From positions 24,931 through 75,393 of the forward strand of contig MHQW01000043.1 of NCBI GenBank assembly GCA_001820785.1: a DNA stretch of 50,463 nt, written 5' to 3'. The notes beneath the pieces were generated by a model that did no database searches, was not told the DNA's origin, and saw nothing but the letters and a program-made list of their open reading frames with translations. This DNA comes from Candidatus Sungbacteria bacterium RIFCSPLOWO2_02_FULL_51_17 (GTDB lineage: Bacteria > Patescibacteriota > Minisyncoccia > Sungbacterales > GWA2-42-14). Position numbers and translations under genes: made by a program. Below, piece by piece: positions 33,831 through 42,792 of the stretch (its first letter is position 1; each line of letters begins with the position of its first letter).

Positions 33831-34307
33831 ATACACATAGTATAAGCACTTCGTCTATTTTTTCAACCACGTCTGCGGCAAGCGAAATACGGGTTTTGTA
33901 GTCATTCTTGCCATTTCTTTTTCTGTTTTGCTTCTCTCCAAAATTCTTTCTTTTTTTCCTTTATGTGCTGCAAGCTCGCTCTCTGGGCCTCCTATTTAAA
34001 ACGACATGATACGAGTGGCCAGTGTCGCTTTTGTTTTTCCTTTGTTTTTCACCTTTTTCTTTTTCCCTGCTGTCACACAATACTATGCCCTATATTTCTT
34101 TTTTGTAAACTTCTTTTCCTATTCCAGTTCTGCAACGATACATATGCACATGATTTTCACACCTTATGCAGTTGCCCCTGTTTTGTAGAAGAACGCTAAC
34201 AAGAATATAATACATCTCGTAGTGGCACCACACATTAAAAATTTTTTTATTCTCCCGTCTTTTTTTGAATTCAACTATGCCGGCGGAATATCAACTCATC
34301 CATCACC
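33831..34307. other. pyrimidine-rich intergenic region between rpmH and dnaA
   Basis: 477 bp without a gene. The + strand is strongly T/C-rich for about 330 nt (runs such as CTTTTTCTTTTTCCC), so the strands are very asymmetric. No TTATNCACA DnaA box was found, only partial matches. ORF calls here (33963..34199, 34006..34188) are low-complexity shadows. It holds the promoters of rpmH and dnaA. Confidence 0.7.
34183..34211 (+). promoter_or_regulatory. promoter of dnaA
   Basis: TTGTAG, 17-nt spacer, TATAAT; start about 34218, giving a leader of about 90 nt before the dnaA ATG. Confidence 0.65.
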
Positions 34308-35684
34308 ATGCCTGAACTCAACACATTGTGGCAATCGGTCCTCGGAGAACTTGAGGCGTCCATACCCCGAGCCAGCTTCATCACATGGTTCAAAGACACC
34401 AATATTTCAGATATGAAAGAGGGGTGTGTTACCGTTTCGGTCCCCAATGGGTTTGCTAAAGAGTGGATACAAAATAAATATCACAAACAAGTTCTTCGGT
34501 TTCTTCGAATCCTCTCTCATGAGATAAAAGATGTTGCATACGTTATAGGCGCCCCCACTACCTCCGGCGCGTATTTACAGGCGAAGGCACAAAAAAAGCG
34601 GCCTCTTTTCGTGCCCAAGGAATCGGATCAGCTTGATTTTAAGGAACTCAATGTAAACCCGGACACCAACCTTAATCCTCGTTATACATTTGATACCTTT
34701 ATCGTCGGCTCTTTTAATGAACTTGCTCACGCGGCGGCACGCTCAGTGGTAAAAAACCTTGGTAGGGACTTTAACCCTCTTTTTATCCATGGAAAGGTTG
34801 GCGTCGGCAAGACCCACCTCATTCAGGCAGTTGGCAATGCGGTAGTAAAAGAAAGCCCTCACGCAAAAGTAAAATATATTTCGTCAGAAAAGTTCATGGG
34901 AGAAATACTGGAGGCATTGCGTCGGCAAGATATGAACTCTCTGAAAGATAAATACCGGAACATAGATCTTCTTATTATGGATGACATCCAGTTCATTGCA
35001 AGAACAGAAAAGATGCAGGAGGAATTTTTCCATACTTTTAACGCCCTCTATGAGAAAAATAAGCAGATCATCATATCATCGGACCGGCCGCCTGCGGCGA
35101 TCGCAACATTGGAAGATCGCCTTCGTTCGCGATTTGAAGGCGGCATGATGGCGGACATCGGAGAGCCCGACTACGAGACCCGCCTGACAATACTTCGCTT
35201 AAAGTGCGACGAAAAAAAGATCGCTATGGCCCAGGATATCCTTGAATACATAGCGGCACAAATTAAAAATAACATCCGCGAACTGGAAGGCGCATTAAAT
35301 AGGGTTATTTTGACGAGCCAAATGAGTCCCGTTCCTCCAACAATAGATGATGTAAAAAACATCATCCAACAGATCATTTATTCGCCAAAGAAATTCACAT
35401 CACCTAAAAAAGTTATTAAAGCGGTCGCTGATTTTTATGAGTTGAGTGAACGGGAACTTATTAACCGCTCACGAAAAAAGGAAGTTGTTCGCCCGCGACA
35501 GATGGCAATGTACCTTCTCCGGGAAGAGTTAAAATGCTCATTCCCATTCATCGGAGAAAAGATGGGAAAAAAGGACCATACTACCGCCATACACGCATAC
35601 AAAAAGATTAGTGGAGATCTTAAGCGCGATGCCGATCTGGAAAGTGAAATGCGTGTTATCAAGGAACGAATGTATATAGCGTGA
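34308..35684 (+). CDS. dnaA: chromosomal replication initiator protein DnaA
   Basis: 458 residues. Domain I LWQSVLGELEASI, a short linker, AAA+ with LNPRYTFDTFIVGSFNELAH, Walker A GKVGVGKTHL, Walker B LLIMDDIQF and sensor motifs, and domain IV with the DNA-binding signature KKDHTTAIHAYKKI. The start ATG follows a 90-nt leader with no clear Shine-Dalgarno. It initiates replication at the neighbouring oriC by binding DnaA boxes in the dnaA-dnaN gap. Confidence 0.98.
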   Translation: MPELNTLWQSVLGELEASIPRASFITWFKDTNISDMKEGCVTVSVPNGFAKEWIQNKYHKQVLRFLRILSHEIKDVAYVIGAPTTSGAYLQAKAQKKRPLFVPKESDQLDFKELNVNPDTNLNPRYTFDTFIVGSFNELAHAAARSVVKNLGRDFNPLFIHGKVGVGKTHLIQAVGNAVVKESPHAKVKYISSEKFMGEILEALRRQDMNSLKDKYRNIDLLIMDDIQFIARTEKMQEEFFHTFNALYEKNKQIIISSDRPPAAIATLEDRLRSRFEGGMMADIGEPDYETRLTILRLKCDEKKIAMAQDILEYIAAQIKNNIRELEGALNRVILTSQMSPVPPTIDDVKNIIQQIIYSPKKFTSPKKVIKAVADFYELSERELINRSRKKEVVRPRQMAMYLLREELKCSFPFIGEKMGKKDHTTAIHAYKKISGDLKRDADLESEMRVIKERMYIA

Positions 35685-35909
35685 TCCTGTGTATAATCTC
35701 TGTATCGCGGCGTACACAAAAGCTGAATAGTTCCATGCATAATCTCTTGGTGGCGGTATAAGAAAAAAGTAATAGTAAAAATAATTTTTTTCTGTTCCGT
35801 TTGTGCACACGTTCTCTTATTAGATACCAGAACGTGAAATTGCCTAAATACAGGTACTCCAGCTCGGTATCCACATATTCTTTGTTGCTAATAATAATAA
35901 GTTTCTTAA
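35685..35909. other. oriC: probable replication origin (dnaA-dnaN intergenic region)
   Basis: A perfect DnaA box in reverse orientation (TGTGTATAA, 35688-35696) and two near-boxes (TTGTGCACA 35801-35809, GTATCCACA 35867-35875). Between them is a series TAA-TAG-TAA-AAA-TAA (35770-35784) matching the DnaA-trio pattern that directs strand opening in Bacillus, followed by an AT-rich run. Gene direction flips around this area. The perfect box also contains TATAAT and could be part of a promoter. Confidence 0.6.
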
Positions 35910-37001
35910 ATGAAAATATCTTGCATTAAGAACGACCTTACCGAAGCAGTATTAAAAGCGGAGCGGTTCATAGGAAAAAATCTTACACTTCCTATACTAA
36001 TGAACATTCTGCTTGAGGCAGGGGACAAGACAATCACGGTCACGGCTACAAATCTTGAGATGGGTATCCGGGAGCGTGTTCCCTGTAAAAAAGGGTCTGA
36101 TGGCGCCGTGAGTATTCCTGCACGCATATTTAGTAGTGTTCTTCAAAGTGTTCAGGATGATATTATTTCGCTTGAGGAAAAGAATGCTACGTTATCGCTT
36201 TCTTCCGATTCGTCTCACTATGTCATACATGGAGTTGTAGCAAAAGAGTTTCCTATTCTTCCTTCTATCGCACACGGCGTAGAGACGTCATTACCTATTG
36301 AAGCGTTCACATCGGCAATAACTCAAGTATTGCCGGCAGTATCATTGTCGGATATTAAACCAGAATTATCAGGTGTATATGTTTCCTGTGACGGTGGTAT
36401 TGTAAAAGTTGCCGCCACCGACTCCTTTCGCCTTGCGGAACGGACATTATTTCTCAAAGAAGAGAAGAAAGCGCCGTTCTCATTCATTCTTCCTCAAAGA
36501 ACTGCGCATGAGATTGTGCGATGCTTTTCCGGTGAAGGAGATGTTGATATTGTGTTTGGAGATAATCAGGTCTCTTTCTCTTCCGGTCCGCTGTTTATTA
36601 TTTCACGCCTTATAGATGGAGCGTATCCTGATTACCAACAGATCATCCCAAAAAACTTTTCTTCTTACATACACATAGGGAAGAATGATCTTATTAGTGC
36701 GGTAAAAGGAGCCGCCGTTGTATCAAGCCGTCTTAACGATGTGACGATCGGATTTGATGAAGATAAGGTAGAAGTTATGTCGGTGAATCCGGAGGTCGGG
36801 AAAACAAATATCACGAAAAAGGCAAAGGTAAATAGTGTCGGCAAGATAAGTTTTAATTACCGGTATCTGCTGGATGGTATTGATGTTATTACAGGAAACA
36901 AGGTGTCAATAGGGCTTCAAAACGAGAATAGTGCCGTCCTAATACAGGGTACCGAAGATCAGTCGTTCTTATATGTCCTTATGCCAATCCGCGCGATGTA
37001 A
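35910..37001 (+). CDS. dnaN: DNA polymerase III beta subunit (sliding clamp)
   Basis: 363 residues in three repeated clamp domains. The typical start MKISCIKNDLTEAV, the LPILMNILLEA block, EFPILPS and the C terminus FLYVLMPIRAM are clear. It forms the ring that tethers polymerase to DNA. It lies 225 nt after dnaA, separated by the origin region. The AT-rich ATAATAATAAG stretch upstream may hold its promoter. Confidence 0.97.
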   Translation: MKISCIKNDLTEAVLKAERFIGKNLTLPILMNILLEAGDKTITVTATNLEMGIRERVPCKKGSDGAVSIPARIFSSVLQSVQDDIISLEEKNATLSLSSDSSHYVIHGVVAKEFPILPSIAHGVETSLPIEAFTSAITQVLPAVSLSDIKPELSGVYVSCDGGIVKVAATDSFRLAERTLFLKEEKKAPFSFILPQRTAHEIVRCFSGEGDVDIVFGDNQVSFSSGPLFIISRLIDGAYPDYQQIIPKNFSSYIHIGKNDLISAVKGAAVVSSRLNDVTIGFDEDKVEVMSVNPEVGKTNITKKAKVNSVGKISFNYRYLLDGIDVITGNKVSIGLQNENSAVLIQGTEDQSFLYVLMPIRAM

Positions 37002-37011
37002 TTCGTTAACT

Positions 37012-37040
37012 AAAAAAGCGCCAGAAAATGGTGCTTTTTG
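37012..37040. terminator. bidirectional terminator between dnaN and the PBP gene
   Basis: AAAAAGCGCC-AGAAAAT-GGTGCTTTTT, with A tract before and T tract after, 10 nt past dnaN and 30 nt before the convergent PBP gene's stop. Confidence 0.75.
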
Positions 37041-37069
37041 TATAAGCAGAACACACAGAATAACAGCAT

Positions 37070-39586
37070 TTAGGATGGAGATATAAATTTTTCCTCTGGG
37101 ATGATAAGCGCGTTTCTATTTCCCATAACATCATATACCACCACCTCAACAGCAGGGTGTGCTTCTAACACTTCGCTTGTTGGAATAGATACGTGGATGA
37201 CTCCTTGCTGGGGGAATGAAAAGGTTTCAGTGACCTCATCATTGCGGAATACATCTATCTGTTTTATCTGAAACGGAGATAGGACGACAATATCAAAAAG
37301 GTAGGATGATGCGTTTTGGGTAAACGAGGTAAGGGAAATACGCGGCTTATTCTGTTCGGTGTGAATGTTATCGTATTCTTTCGGCAGTGTGTCCGGAGAA
37401 AGCGCTATGCGGCCCGAAGAAAGAAACCATGATTGGAACGAATCCTCCCAATTTTTGAATTGAGGGTCATCTCGCGGATCTATGGGTGATGGTCCAAGAG
37501 GATCACTTTTTTTGATCCAATACAATATTGTGTGGGGTTGTCCGACCGCGATCTCTTTAATAAACTCTTTTGGTGTGTATTCGGTCGCACGTTTTTTTGA
37601 TGCGGTGTCAATTTTTACCACAGTATCTCCTTCCCAAAGTCCTCGTAGTATTGGTTTTTCCGGCGGCGATACGTCCGGGGAAGGAAAGCTTTCGGGGAGC
37701 ATTTTTTTAAGGGCAACATCCATAAAGGAACGCCACATAGGGGCGGCGGCAAGAACACCCGACCCCTTCTGTTGTATGGGTGTATTGTCGTTGTTTCCTA
37801 CCCATATGCCGACAGCAATGGAGGGTGTATACCCTACCGTCCATGCATCTCGGTACTCTTGGCTTGTGCCGGTTTTTGCCGCAACCTGGTGGTCAGGGAA
37901 AAAAAGCGACGAGTTCGGGCGAAATACCGGAATGCGCGCAGTGTTATCCGACAGAACACCATTAAGTGTTCTTACGACATTTGTGTCTATGACGGCTTTT
38001 GAAACGACCCTTCTTTCCTCAAGGGTTGTTCCTCTTCTTTCTACTTTTAGTATGAAAGAAGGGGGGACGCGGATGCCGTCGTTAGCAAATACGCCATAGG
38101 CGCTCACCATATCAAGAAGGCGGACCTCTGCACATCCAAGAACCAATGCAAGGCCGCAGCGTTCTGCGTCTTGTAGTGTGCTGATGCCAACATCTTCCGC
38201 GGTGGTAATAGTATTCTTAACACCAGTAAGGTATAAGAGTTTTACTGAGGGAACATTGAGTGATTGGGCGATTGATTGGCGAAGAGATACGGGGCCTCGG
38301 AAGGTTTCATCATAGTTCTGGGGATGATAGCACTCATCTTCCGATATTCCGGCGCGCTGTGGCTTTCCGTCATGCGCACACGAGGGGTTGAATTCCGTCG
38401 GTACGTCAAAAAGGGTGGTCTCGGGCGTATAGCCAAGCTTGAAAGCCGCTGCGTAGACGAATGGCTTGAATGAAGAGCCCGGCTGGCGAAGGGCAGTCGC
38501 AACATTATAGTTTCCGTCATGTTCAAGGTCAAAGTAATCGTATGAGCCAACAAGCGTAAGTATCTCCCCGGTCTTGGGATCAATGGCAACGAGAGCCGCG
38601 TTTTCTGCCGCTATGAGTTTTTTATTTAATTCAACGCCTTCTTTAATGATCCGTTCCGCTTCAAGTTGGAGGTCTATGTCTATGGTCGTGGTAACTTCAA
38701 GCCCGCCCGATTCCACCAACTCTTCACCATACGTTTGATTCAAATACTCGCGCGCCATCATAACAAGGTGCGGCGCCTGAATATTTTGTTTTGGGTTCAA
38801 AAAATGTAGTTCCTCATCTCTCGCAACTTTTTCCTCCTCTTTGGTGATGTAGCCGAGCTTGTGCATGCGCTCCAATATAGCATTTTTTCTCACCATAAGT
38901 TCGGCGGCGTGGTTTCCATAAGGAGAATAATAGGTGGTGCCTTTTGGCAGGGACGTAAGAAGGGCGGCTTCCGCAAGAGTAAGATCTTTCGCCGACTTTC
39001 CAAAAAATGTCTTTGATGCTGCCTCTATCCCATATGCGTTGGAACCGTATGGTATCTTATTAAGGTAGAGTTCAAGAATATAGTCCTTTGAATAGCGCGA
39101 TTCCAGTCGGAGGGCGAGAATGAGTTCCTTTATTTTTCTCGTAAATGTGCGTTCGTCGCCTAAAAATGACTTTTTTACCAGCTGTTGAGTTATAGTTGAT
39201 CCGCCCTGGGACAAGGATCCCGTGGTGATATCCACCCAAAGCGCCCGAAGAATTCCACGGAAATCAAAACCCTTGTGGTTGTAAAAATCACTGTCCTCTA
39301 TGGCGATGGTTGCATGTTTTACTGCATCGGGTATCTCCCGGAACGGAATGACCGTTCTTTTTTCCTCGCCATGAATGTCGTAGAGGACATGTGTTTTTGT
39401 TCTGTCATATATTTTGGTTGACTCAACGACCTCCTGTGCGCTTATTTTTGACGGGTCGGGAAGGGTATATACGATGACCGAAACAAGGATTCCCGCGGAT
39501 ATGAAAAACAGCACCAGAAACGCGGTGGCAAAAAGAAACAGGCGGCGGGCAAAGCTTTCTCTTCTGCTTTTTTTGTGGAAAAACAT
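37070..39586 (-). CDS. class A penicillin-binding protein (PBP1A type)
   Basis: 838 residues. One N-terminal membrane segment (about 17-41), then a GT51 glycosyltransferase domain with AIEDSDFYNHKGFDFRGI, GGSTITQQLVK and ELILALRLE. A transpeptidase domain follows with the Ser-x-x-Lys active site in RQPGSSFKPFV, QSLN as the SxN motif and AKTGTS as KTG. A C-terminal extension of about 170 residues carries a beta domain that is not catalytic. It makes peptidoglycan from lipid II, so the cell builds a standard wall. Divergent from tyrS across 153 bp. Confidence 0.95.
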   Translation of the reverse strand: MFFHKKSRRESFARRLFLFATAFLVLFFISAGILVSVIVYTLPDPSKISAQEVVESTKIYDRTKTHVLYDIHGEEKRTVIPFREIPDAVKHATIAIEDSDFYNHKGFDFRGILRALWVDITTGSLSQGGSTITQQLVKKSFLGDERTFTRKIKELILALRLESRYSKDYILELYLNKIPYGSNAYGIEAASKTFFGKSAKDLTLAEAALLTSLPKGTTYYSPYGNHAAELMVRKNAILERMHKLGYITKEEEKVARDEELHFLNPKQNIQAPHLVMMAREYLNQTYGEELVESGGLEVTTTIDIDLQLEAERIIKEGVELNKKLIAAENAALVAIDPKTGEILTLVGSYDYFDLEHDGNYNVATALRQPGSSFKPFVYAAAFKLGYTPETTLFDVPTEFNPSCAHDGKPQRAGISEDECYHPQNYDETFRGPVSLRQSIAQSLNVPSVKLLYLTGVKNTITTAEDVGISTLQDAERCGLALVLGCAEVRLLDMVSAYGVFANDGIRVPPSFILKVERRGTTLEERRVVSKAVIDTNVVRTLNGVLSDNTARIPVFRPNSSLFFPDHQVAAKTGTSQEYRDAWTVGYTPSIAVGIWVGNNDNTPIQQKGSGVLAAAPMWRSFMDVALKKMLPESFPSPDVSPPEKPILRGLWEGDTVVKIDTASKKRATEYTPKEFIKEIAVGQPHTILYWIKKSDPLGPSPIDPRDDPQFKNWEDSFQSWFLSSGRIALSPDTLPKEYDNIHTEQNKPRISLTSFTQNASSYLFDIVVLSPFQIKQIDVFRNDEVTETFSFPQQGVIHVSIPTSEVLEAHPAVEVVVYDVMGNRNALIIPEEKFISPS

Positions 39587-39739
39587 ACTAGTAAAGGTGA
39601 TGGCGTGGAAAAATGCTTTGTAATTCTAACAAAAGTAGCGGGAATCTTCAACGGAGGAACAGTGCTTTTCGTTAGCGCGCGAGTGGCTTTATAAAACATG
39701 TTGTGGTGTGCCTCGGTTGGGTGGTATGCTTTTAGTGAT

Positions 39740-41092
39740 ATGGGAAACAAAAAAAATGGTATTATAACAGATCCGGACGCGATCAATAAGATACTGCGGC
39801 GAGGGGTTGCCGTAGATGCCCTACCATCATGGGGAGCTCTTTATGGCGTTTTAACGTCAGGGAAGCGGTTAAGGATATATACGGGGGCGGATCCGACGGC
39901 AGACACGCTTCATTTGAGTCATGCAAAAAACTTTATGCTTTTAGAAGAGCTTCGGGGACTCGGCCACGAAGTCATTTTATTGGTTGGGGATTTTACCGCG
40001 CGAATCGGCGATCCTACGGGCAGGGGCGAGGCGCGAAAACAGCTTACCCAAAAGGAAGTAAAGGAAAACGTAAAAAAGTGGCTTTTGCAGATCCGGCCGT
40101 TGATGAAGTTTGATGACAAAAAGAATCCGCCGAAGGTGCTATACAACAGCGCGTGGCTTTCTCGGCTCTCATTTCAAGAAGCGCTCTCATTGGCGTCAAA
40201 CTTTACTGTGCAGCAAATGCTGGAGCGCGACATGTTCCGACGCCGCGTTTACGGAGAGTGGCGGTGTAAGAAGTGCAACTACCCAAACGCATTTGAACAA
40301 AACATTTTGGACAGAACCGCACAATCTCAAGAGTGCCAAAAGTGCCATCAGAAATTTCTCAAAAACGAAATAGTATCTAGCGGAGACGGGGGCAACAAAA
40401 GGCCTATCTACCTCCATGAGTTTTTGTATCCCCTCATGCAAGGGTATGACAGCGTTGCGATGGACGTTGATATAGAGCTTTGCGGCAGGGATCAGACATT
40501 CAATGCGCTTGCTGGGAGAACACTCATGCGGCGTCTTAAAGATAAAGAAAAGTACATTCTTGTGGCAAATCTTATGGAGAATCCCAAAACGGGAGAGCTT
40601 ATGTCAAAAAGCCGGGGAACAGGAGTGTTTTTATCGGCGTCACCTGGGGAGATGTACGGTGCCATTATGGCCCAGCCCGACGAAATGATAGAAACGCTCT
40701 TCATCAACTGCACACGGATCCCGCTAGAGGAAAAAGACGGCATTATGAGGATGGGACCGCGAAACGCAAAGGCCCGCGTGGCGCGCGAGATCGTGAAAGT
40801 ATTCTACGGAGAAAAAAAGGCGCAAGAGGCGGAGGCGGGGTTCACACAACTTTTTTCTAGGAAGGATTACACCGGAGACCTTCCTGAGATACGGGTGGCG
40901 CCGGGAAGCACCGTTGCCGACGTGGTGTTGCAGACACACAAGGTGCCGTCGCGATCCGAGGCGCGTCGCCTTGCAGCCGCCGGCGCTATAAAGCTTGACG
41001 AGGAGGCGCTTTCCGATATTGCGCAAAAAATGCCGGTACGAGCGGGAGCGGTACTACGGATAGGAAAAAAACACATCTATCGTGTCAAGTAA
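39740..41092 (+). CDS. tyrS: tyrosyl-tRNA synthetase with inserted zinc ribbon
   Basis: 450 residues from ATG 39740; the longer track start lacks support. Class I catalytic core with GADPTADTLHLSHA (HIGH-type), LMSKSRGTG (KMSKS-type) and LHEFLYPLMQGYDSV, and an S4 RNA-binding domain at the C terminus (VPSRSEARRLAAAGAIKLD). Between RDMFRRR and RPIYLHEF lies an insertion of about 45 residues with two CxxC pairs, CKKC (176/179) and CQKC (199/202), a likely zinc ribbon that standard bacterial TyrRS lacks. The gene ends at copy 2 of the dispersed repeat. Confidence 0.93.
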   Translation: MGNKKNGIITDPDAINKILRRGVAVDALPSWGALYGVLTSGKRLRIYTGADPTADTLHLSHAKNFMLLEELRGLGHEVILLVGDFTARIGDPTGRGEARKQLTQKEVKENVKKWLLQIRPLMKFDDKKNPPKVLYNSAWLSRLSFQEALSLASNFTVQQMLERDMFRRRVYGEWRCKKCNYPNAFEQNILDRTAQSQECQKCHQKFLKNEIVSSGDGGNKRPIYLHEFLYPLMQGYDSVAMDVDIELCGRDQTFNALAGRTLMRRLKDKEKYILVANLMENPKTGELMSKSRGTGVFLSASPGEMYGAIMAQPDEMIETLFINCTRIPLEEKDGIMRMGPRNAKARVAREIVKVFYGEKKAQEAEAGFTQLFSRKDYTGDLPEIRVAPGSTVADVVLQTHKVPSRSEARRLAAAGAIKLDEEALSDIAQKMPVRAGAVLRIGKKHIYRVK

Positions 41093-41219
41093 AACAAACC
41101 CCGCCCGTAAAAGGCGGGGGTTTGTTTTACTCTGAATGATGGGCTTCGCGGTAGCCCGGAACGATATTTTACGCGCTATACCCAAGACCCGCCTTTTACG
41201 GGCGGGGTTTGTTTTGTTG
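41089..41219. repeat. dispersed hairpin-ended repeat, copy 2
   Basis: The left hairpin GTAAAACAAACCCCGCC/GGCGGGGGTTTGTTTTAC and the right half CCCGCCTTTTACGGGCGGGG are mutually inverted, with the core GGGCTTCGCGGTAGCC and AACGATATTTTACGCGCT shared with copies 1 and 3. It lies between convergent tyrS and the acidic mini-protein gene. Confidence 0.85.
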
Positions 41220-41220
41220 A

Positions 41221-41370
41221 TCAAGAAGAGCCGTCGTCGCTTTCTTCCTCATCATCGTCGTCCTCAAGATCATCGTCAAGATCTTTCTCATCGTCGTCAT
41301 CCTCTACTTCGCTCTCGTCTTCGTCGTCTGCGAACAAGGACAGCTTTTCGTCGTAGATTGAGTCAGTCAT
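41221..41370 (-). CDS. very acidic mini-protein, unknown
   Basis: 49 residues from ATG 41370 (MTDSIYDEKLSLF), about 60 percent Asp/Glu, with runs such as DDDDEKDLDDDLEDDDDEEE. No structural domain is expected. A TTGTTC-18-TATAAT promoter lies on the minus strand but its -10 ends only 3 nt before the ATG, so the start or the promoter is uncertain. Such acidic peptides may mimic DNA or bind basic proteins; this is a guess. It could also be non-coding. Confidence 0.5.
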   Translation of the reverse strand: MTDSIYDEKLSLFADDEDESEVEDDDDEKDLDDDLEDDDDEEESDDGSS

Positions 41371-41515
41371 CTCATTATAGATAATTAAACCCCTTACGAA
41401 CAACATCGACCTTTGATGTGTTTCTTTTCCTTTGTACCAAAAAACGTACTCCCACTATATACAGATTCGGCGTTAGTGCAAGGGCGCGGTTGTGAATATC
41501 TCTTCGTACGCGGCA

Positions 41516-41998
41516 TCAGAACGGGTCCCGGGGGATGCTGTGGGCCGCACATATCGCTACGGCAATTGCGTCGGTAATGTCATCAAGCTTTGGAATGATG
41601 GGAAACTTAAGAATAGCTCCCGTCATGGCGTGGACCTGTTTTTTGTCCGCCTTTCCGTATCCGGTCACCGCCATTTTTATCTCAAGCGGGGTATATTCGT
41701 ACACCCTAAGGCCTGAGCTTTTTCCAGTCAAGAGGATAACTCCGCGGGCCTCGGCAACCGAGATGACCGTTTTGGTGTTTTTAAAATAAAAGAGTTTCTC
41801 AACAGCAAGAACGTCCGGGGCATGTGTTTTGATGACCGCCGCAAGACCGCCTTGTATGAGAGCAAGCTTTTCCTCTTGCGGGGTGTTGGGGGTATTTACT
41901 ATTGCGTCGGCAGCTATCAGCCGAAGGGTCCCCTTGTGCCGCTCAACGACCGCATAGCCGACGATGCTTGTTCCGGGGTCTACCCCAAGTATTTTCAT
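41516..41998 (-). CDS. ruvC: crossover junction endodeoxyribonuclease RuvC
   Basis: 160 residues. Catalytic acidic residues in KILGVDPGT (Asp7), AVEKLFYFKN (Glu), and DDITDAIAVA (paired Asp), and the EIKMAVTGYGKADK block, identify RuvC, which resolves Holliday junctions. It is the last gene of the ruvB-...-yebC-ruvC operon; the usual yebC-ruvC pairing is kept. No ruvA is in the window. Confidence 0.95.
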   Translation of the reverse strand: MKILGVDPGTSIVGYAVVERHKGTLRLIAADAIVNTPNTPQEEKLALIQGGLAAVIKTHAPDVLAVEKLFYFKNTKTVISVAEARGVILLTGKSSGLRVYEYTPLEIKMAVTGYGKADKKQVHAMTGAILKFPIIPKLDDITDAIAVAICAAHSIPRDPF

Positions 41999-42048
41999 GT
42001 GAGCACACGGAGCGCCGTACTTTCTTTGGTGGTGGGCGCTCGCGAGGG

Positions 42049-42783
42049 TTATGCATATTGCAACTGGACGTTCGTATACACGTTTTGAATGTCGTCATGA
42101 TCGTCTAGCGCTTCATAGAGTGCGAGGATCTTTTGTTTGACGTGCTCGTCGGGCACTTGTATGGAGTTCTTGGAAATGCGGTCGGAGTATTCCTGCAACA
42201 CGACCAGTTTTGATCGCGCAAGCGTTTTTTTGAGCGCATCTGCCGTTGCGGGGTTGGTGTAGACGGTCACCAGATCGTCGTCTTGTTGAATGTCTGTGGC
42301 TCCCGCATCAATGAGGGAAAGCTCAAGGGCCTCCTCGTCCATCCCCTCTTCTTTTGTGAACTCAATGACAAATGTCTTTGTGAAGAGCCACTCTACGCTT
42401 CCTTGTGCCGCAAGGCGGCCGTCGTACTCGCTTAACAAATGTTTTATCTCGCTTGTCGTCCGGTTCCTGGAGTCGGTTATTCCCTCTATGAGAAACGCAC
42501 TGCCTCCCGGACCGTATGCTTCATAAAGCACCTCTTCCAAGGCCGCTTCGTTCGTTTTTCCGGTGCCGCGCGCGACGGCGCGCTCAATGTTAGACATCGG
42601 CATACCGAGAGCCCGCGCTTTTTCAACGGCGGTTCGAAGTTTTACATTGGCATCAAGGTCGGTTCCCTTCTCTTTTGCCGCAACCGAGAGCACGCGGGCC
42701 ATCTTTGAAAATGCCTTCCCCTTTTTTGCGTCGGTCAAGGCCTTCTTGTGTTTTATTTGTTTCCACTTGCTGTGTCCTGACAT
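42049..42783 (-). CDS. yebC: YebC/PmpR family transcriptional/translation regulator
   Basis: 244 residues. MSGHSKWKQIKHKKALTDAK and ARALGMPMSNIERAVARGTG are the family hallmarks; LYEAYGPGGSAFLIE follows. It is a DNA-binding or ribosome-associated regulator in different bacteria. Operon neighbour of ruvC (50 nt). Confidence 0.95.
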   Translation of the reverse strand: MSGHSKWKQIKHKKALTDAKKGKAFSKMARVLSVAAKEKGTDLDANVKLRTAVEKARALGMPMSNIERAVARGTGKTNEAALEEVLYEAYGPGGSAFLIEGITDSRNRTTSEIKHLLSEYDGRLAAQGSVEWLFTKTFVIEFTKEEGMDEEALELSLIDAGATDIQQDDDLVTVYTNPATADALKKTLARSKLVVLQEYSDRISKNSIQVPDEHVKQKILALYEALDDHDDIQNVYTNVQLQYA

Positions 42784-42792
42784 GGTGTGCGT

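Noticed and set aside
33963-34199. ORFs in the rpmH-dnaA gap
   Set aside because: Low-complexity, Phe/Cys-rich translations of a pyrimidine-rich tract with no coding pattern.
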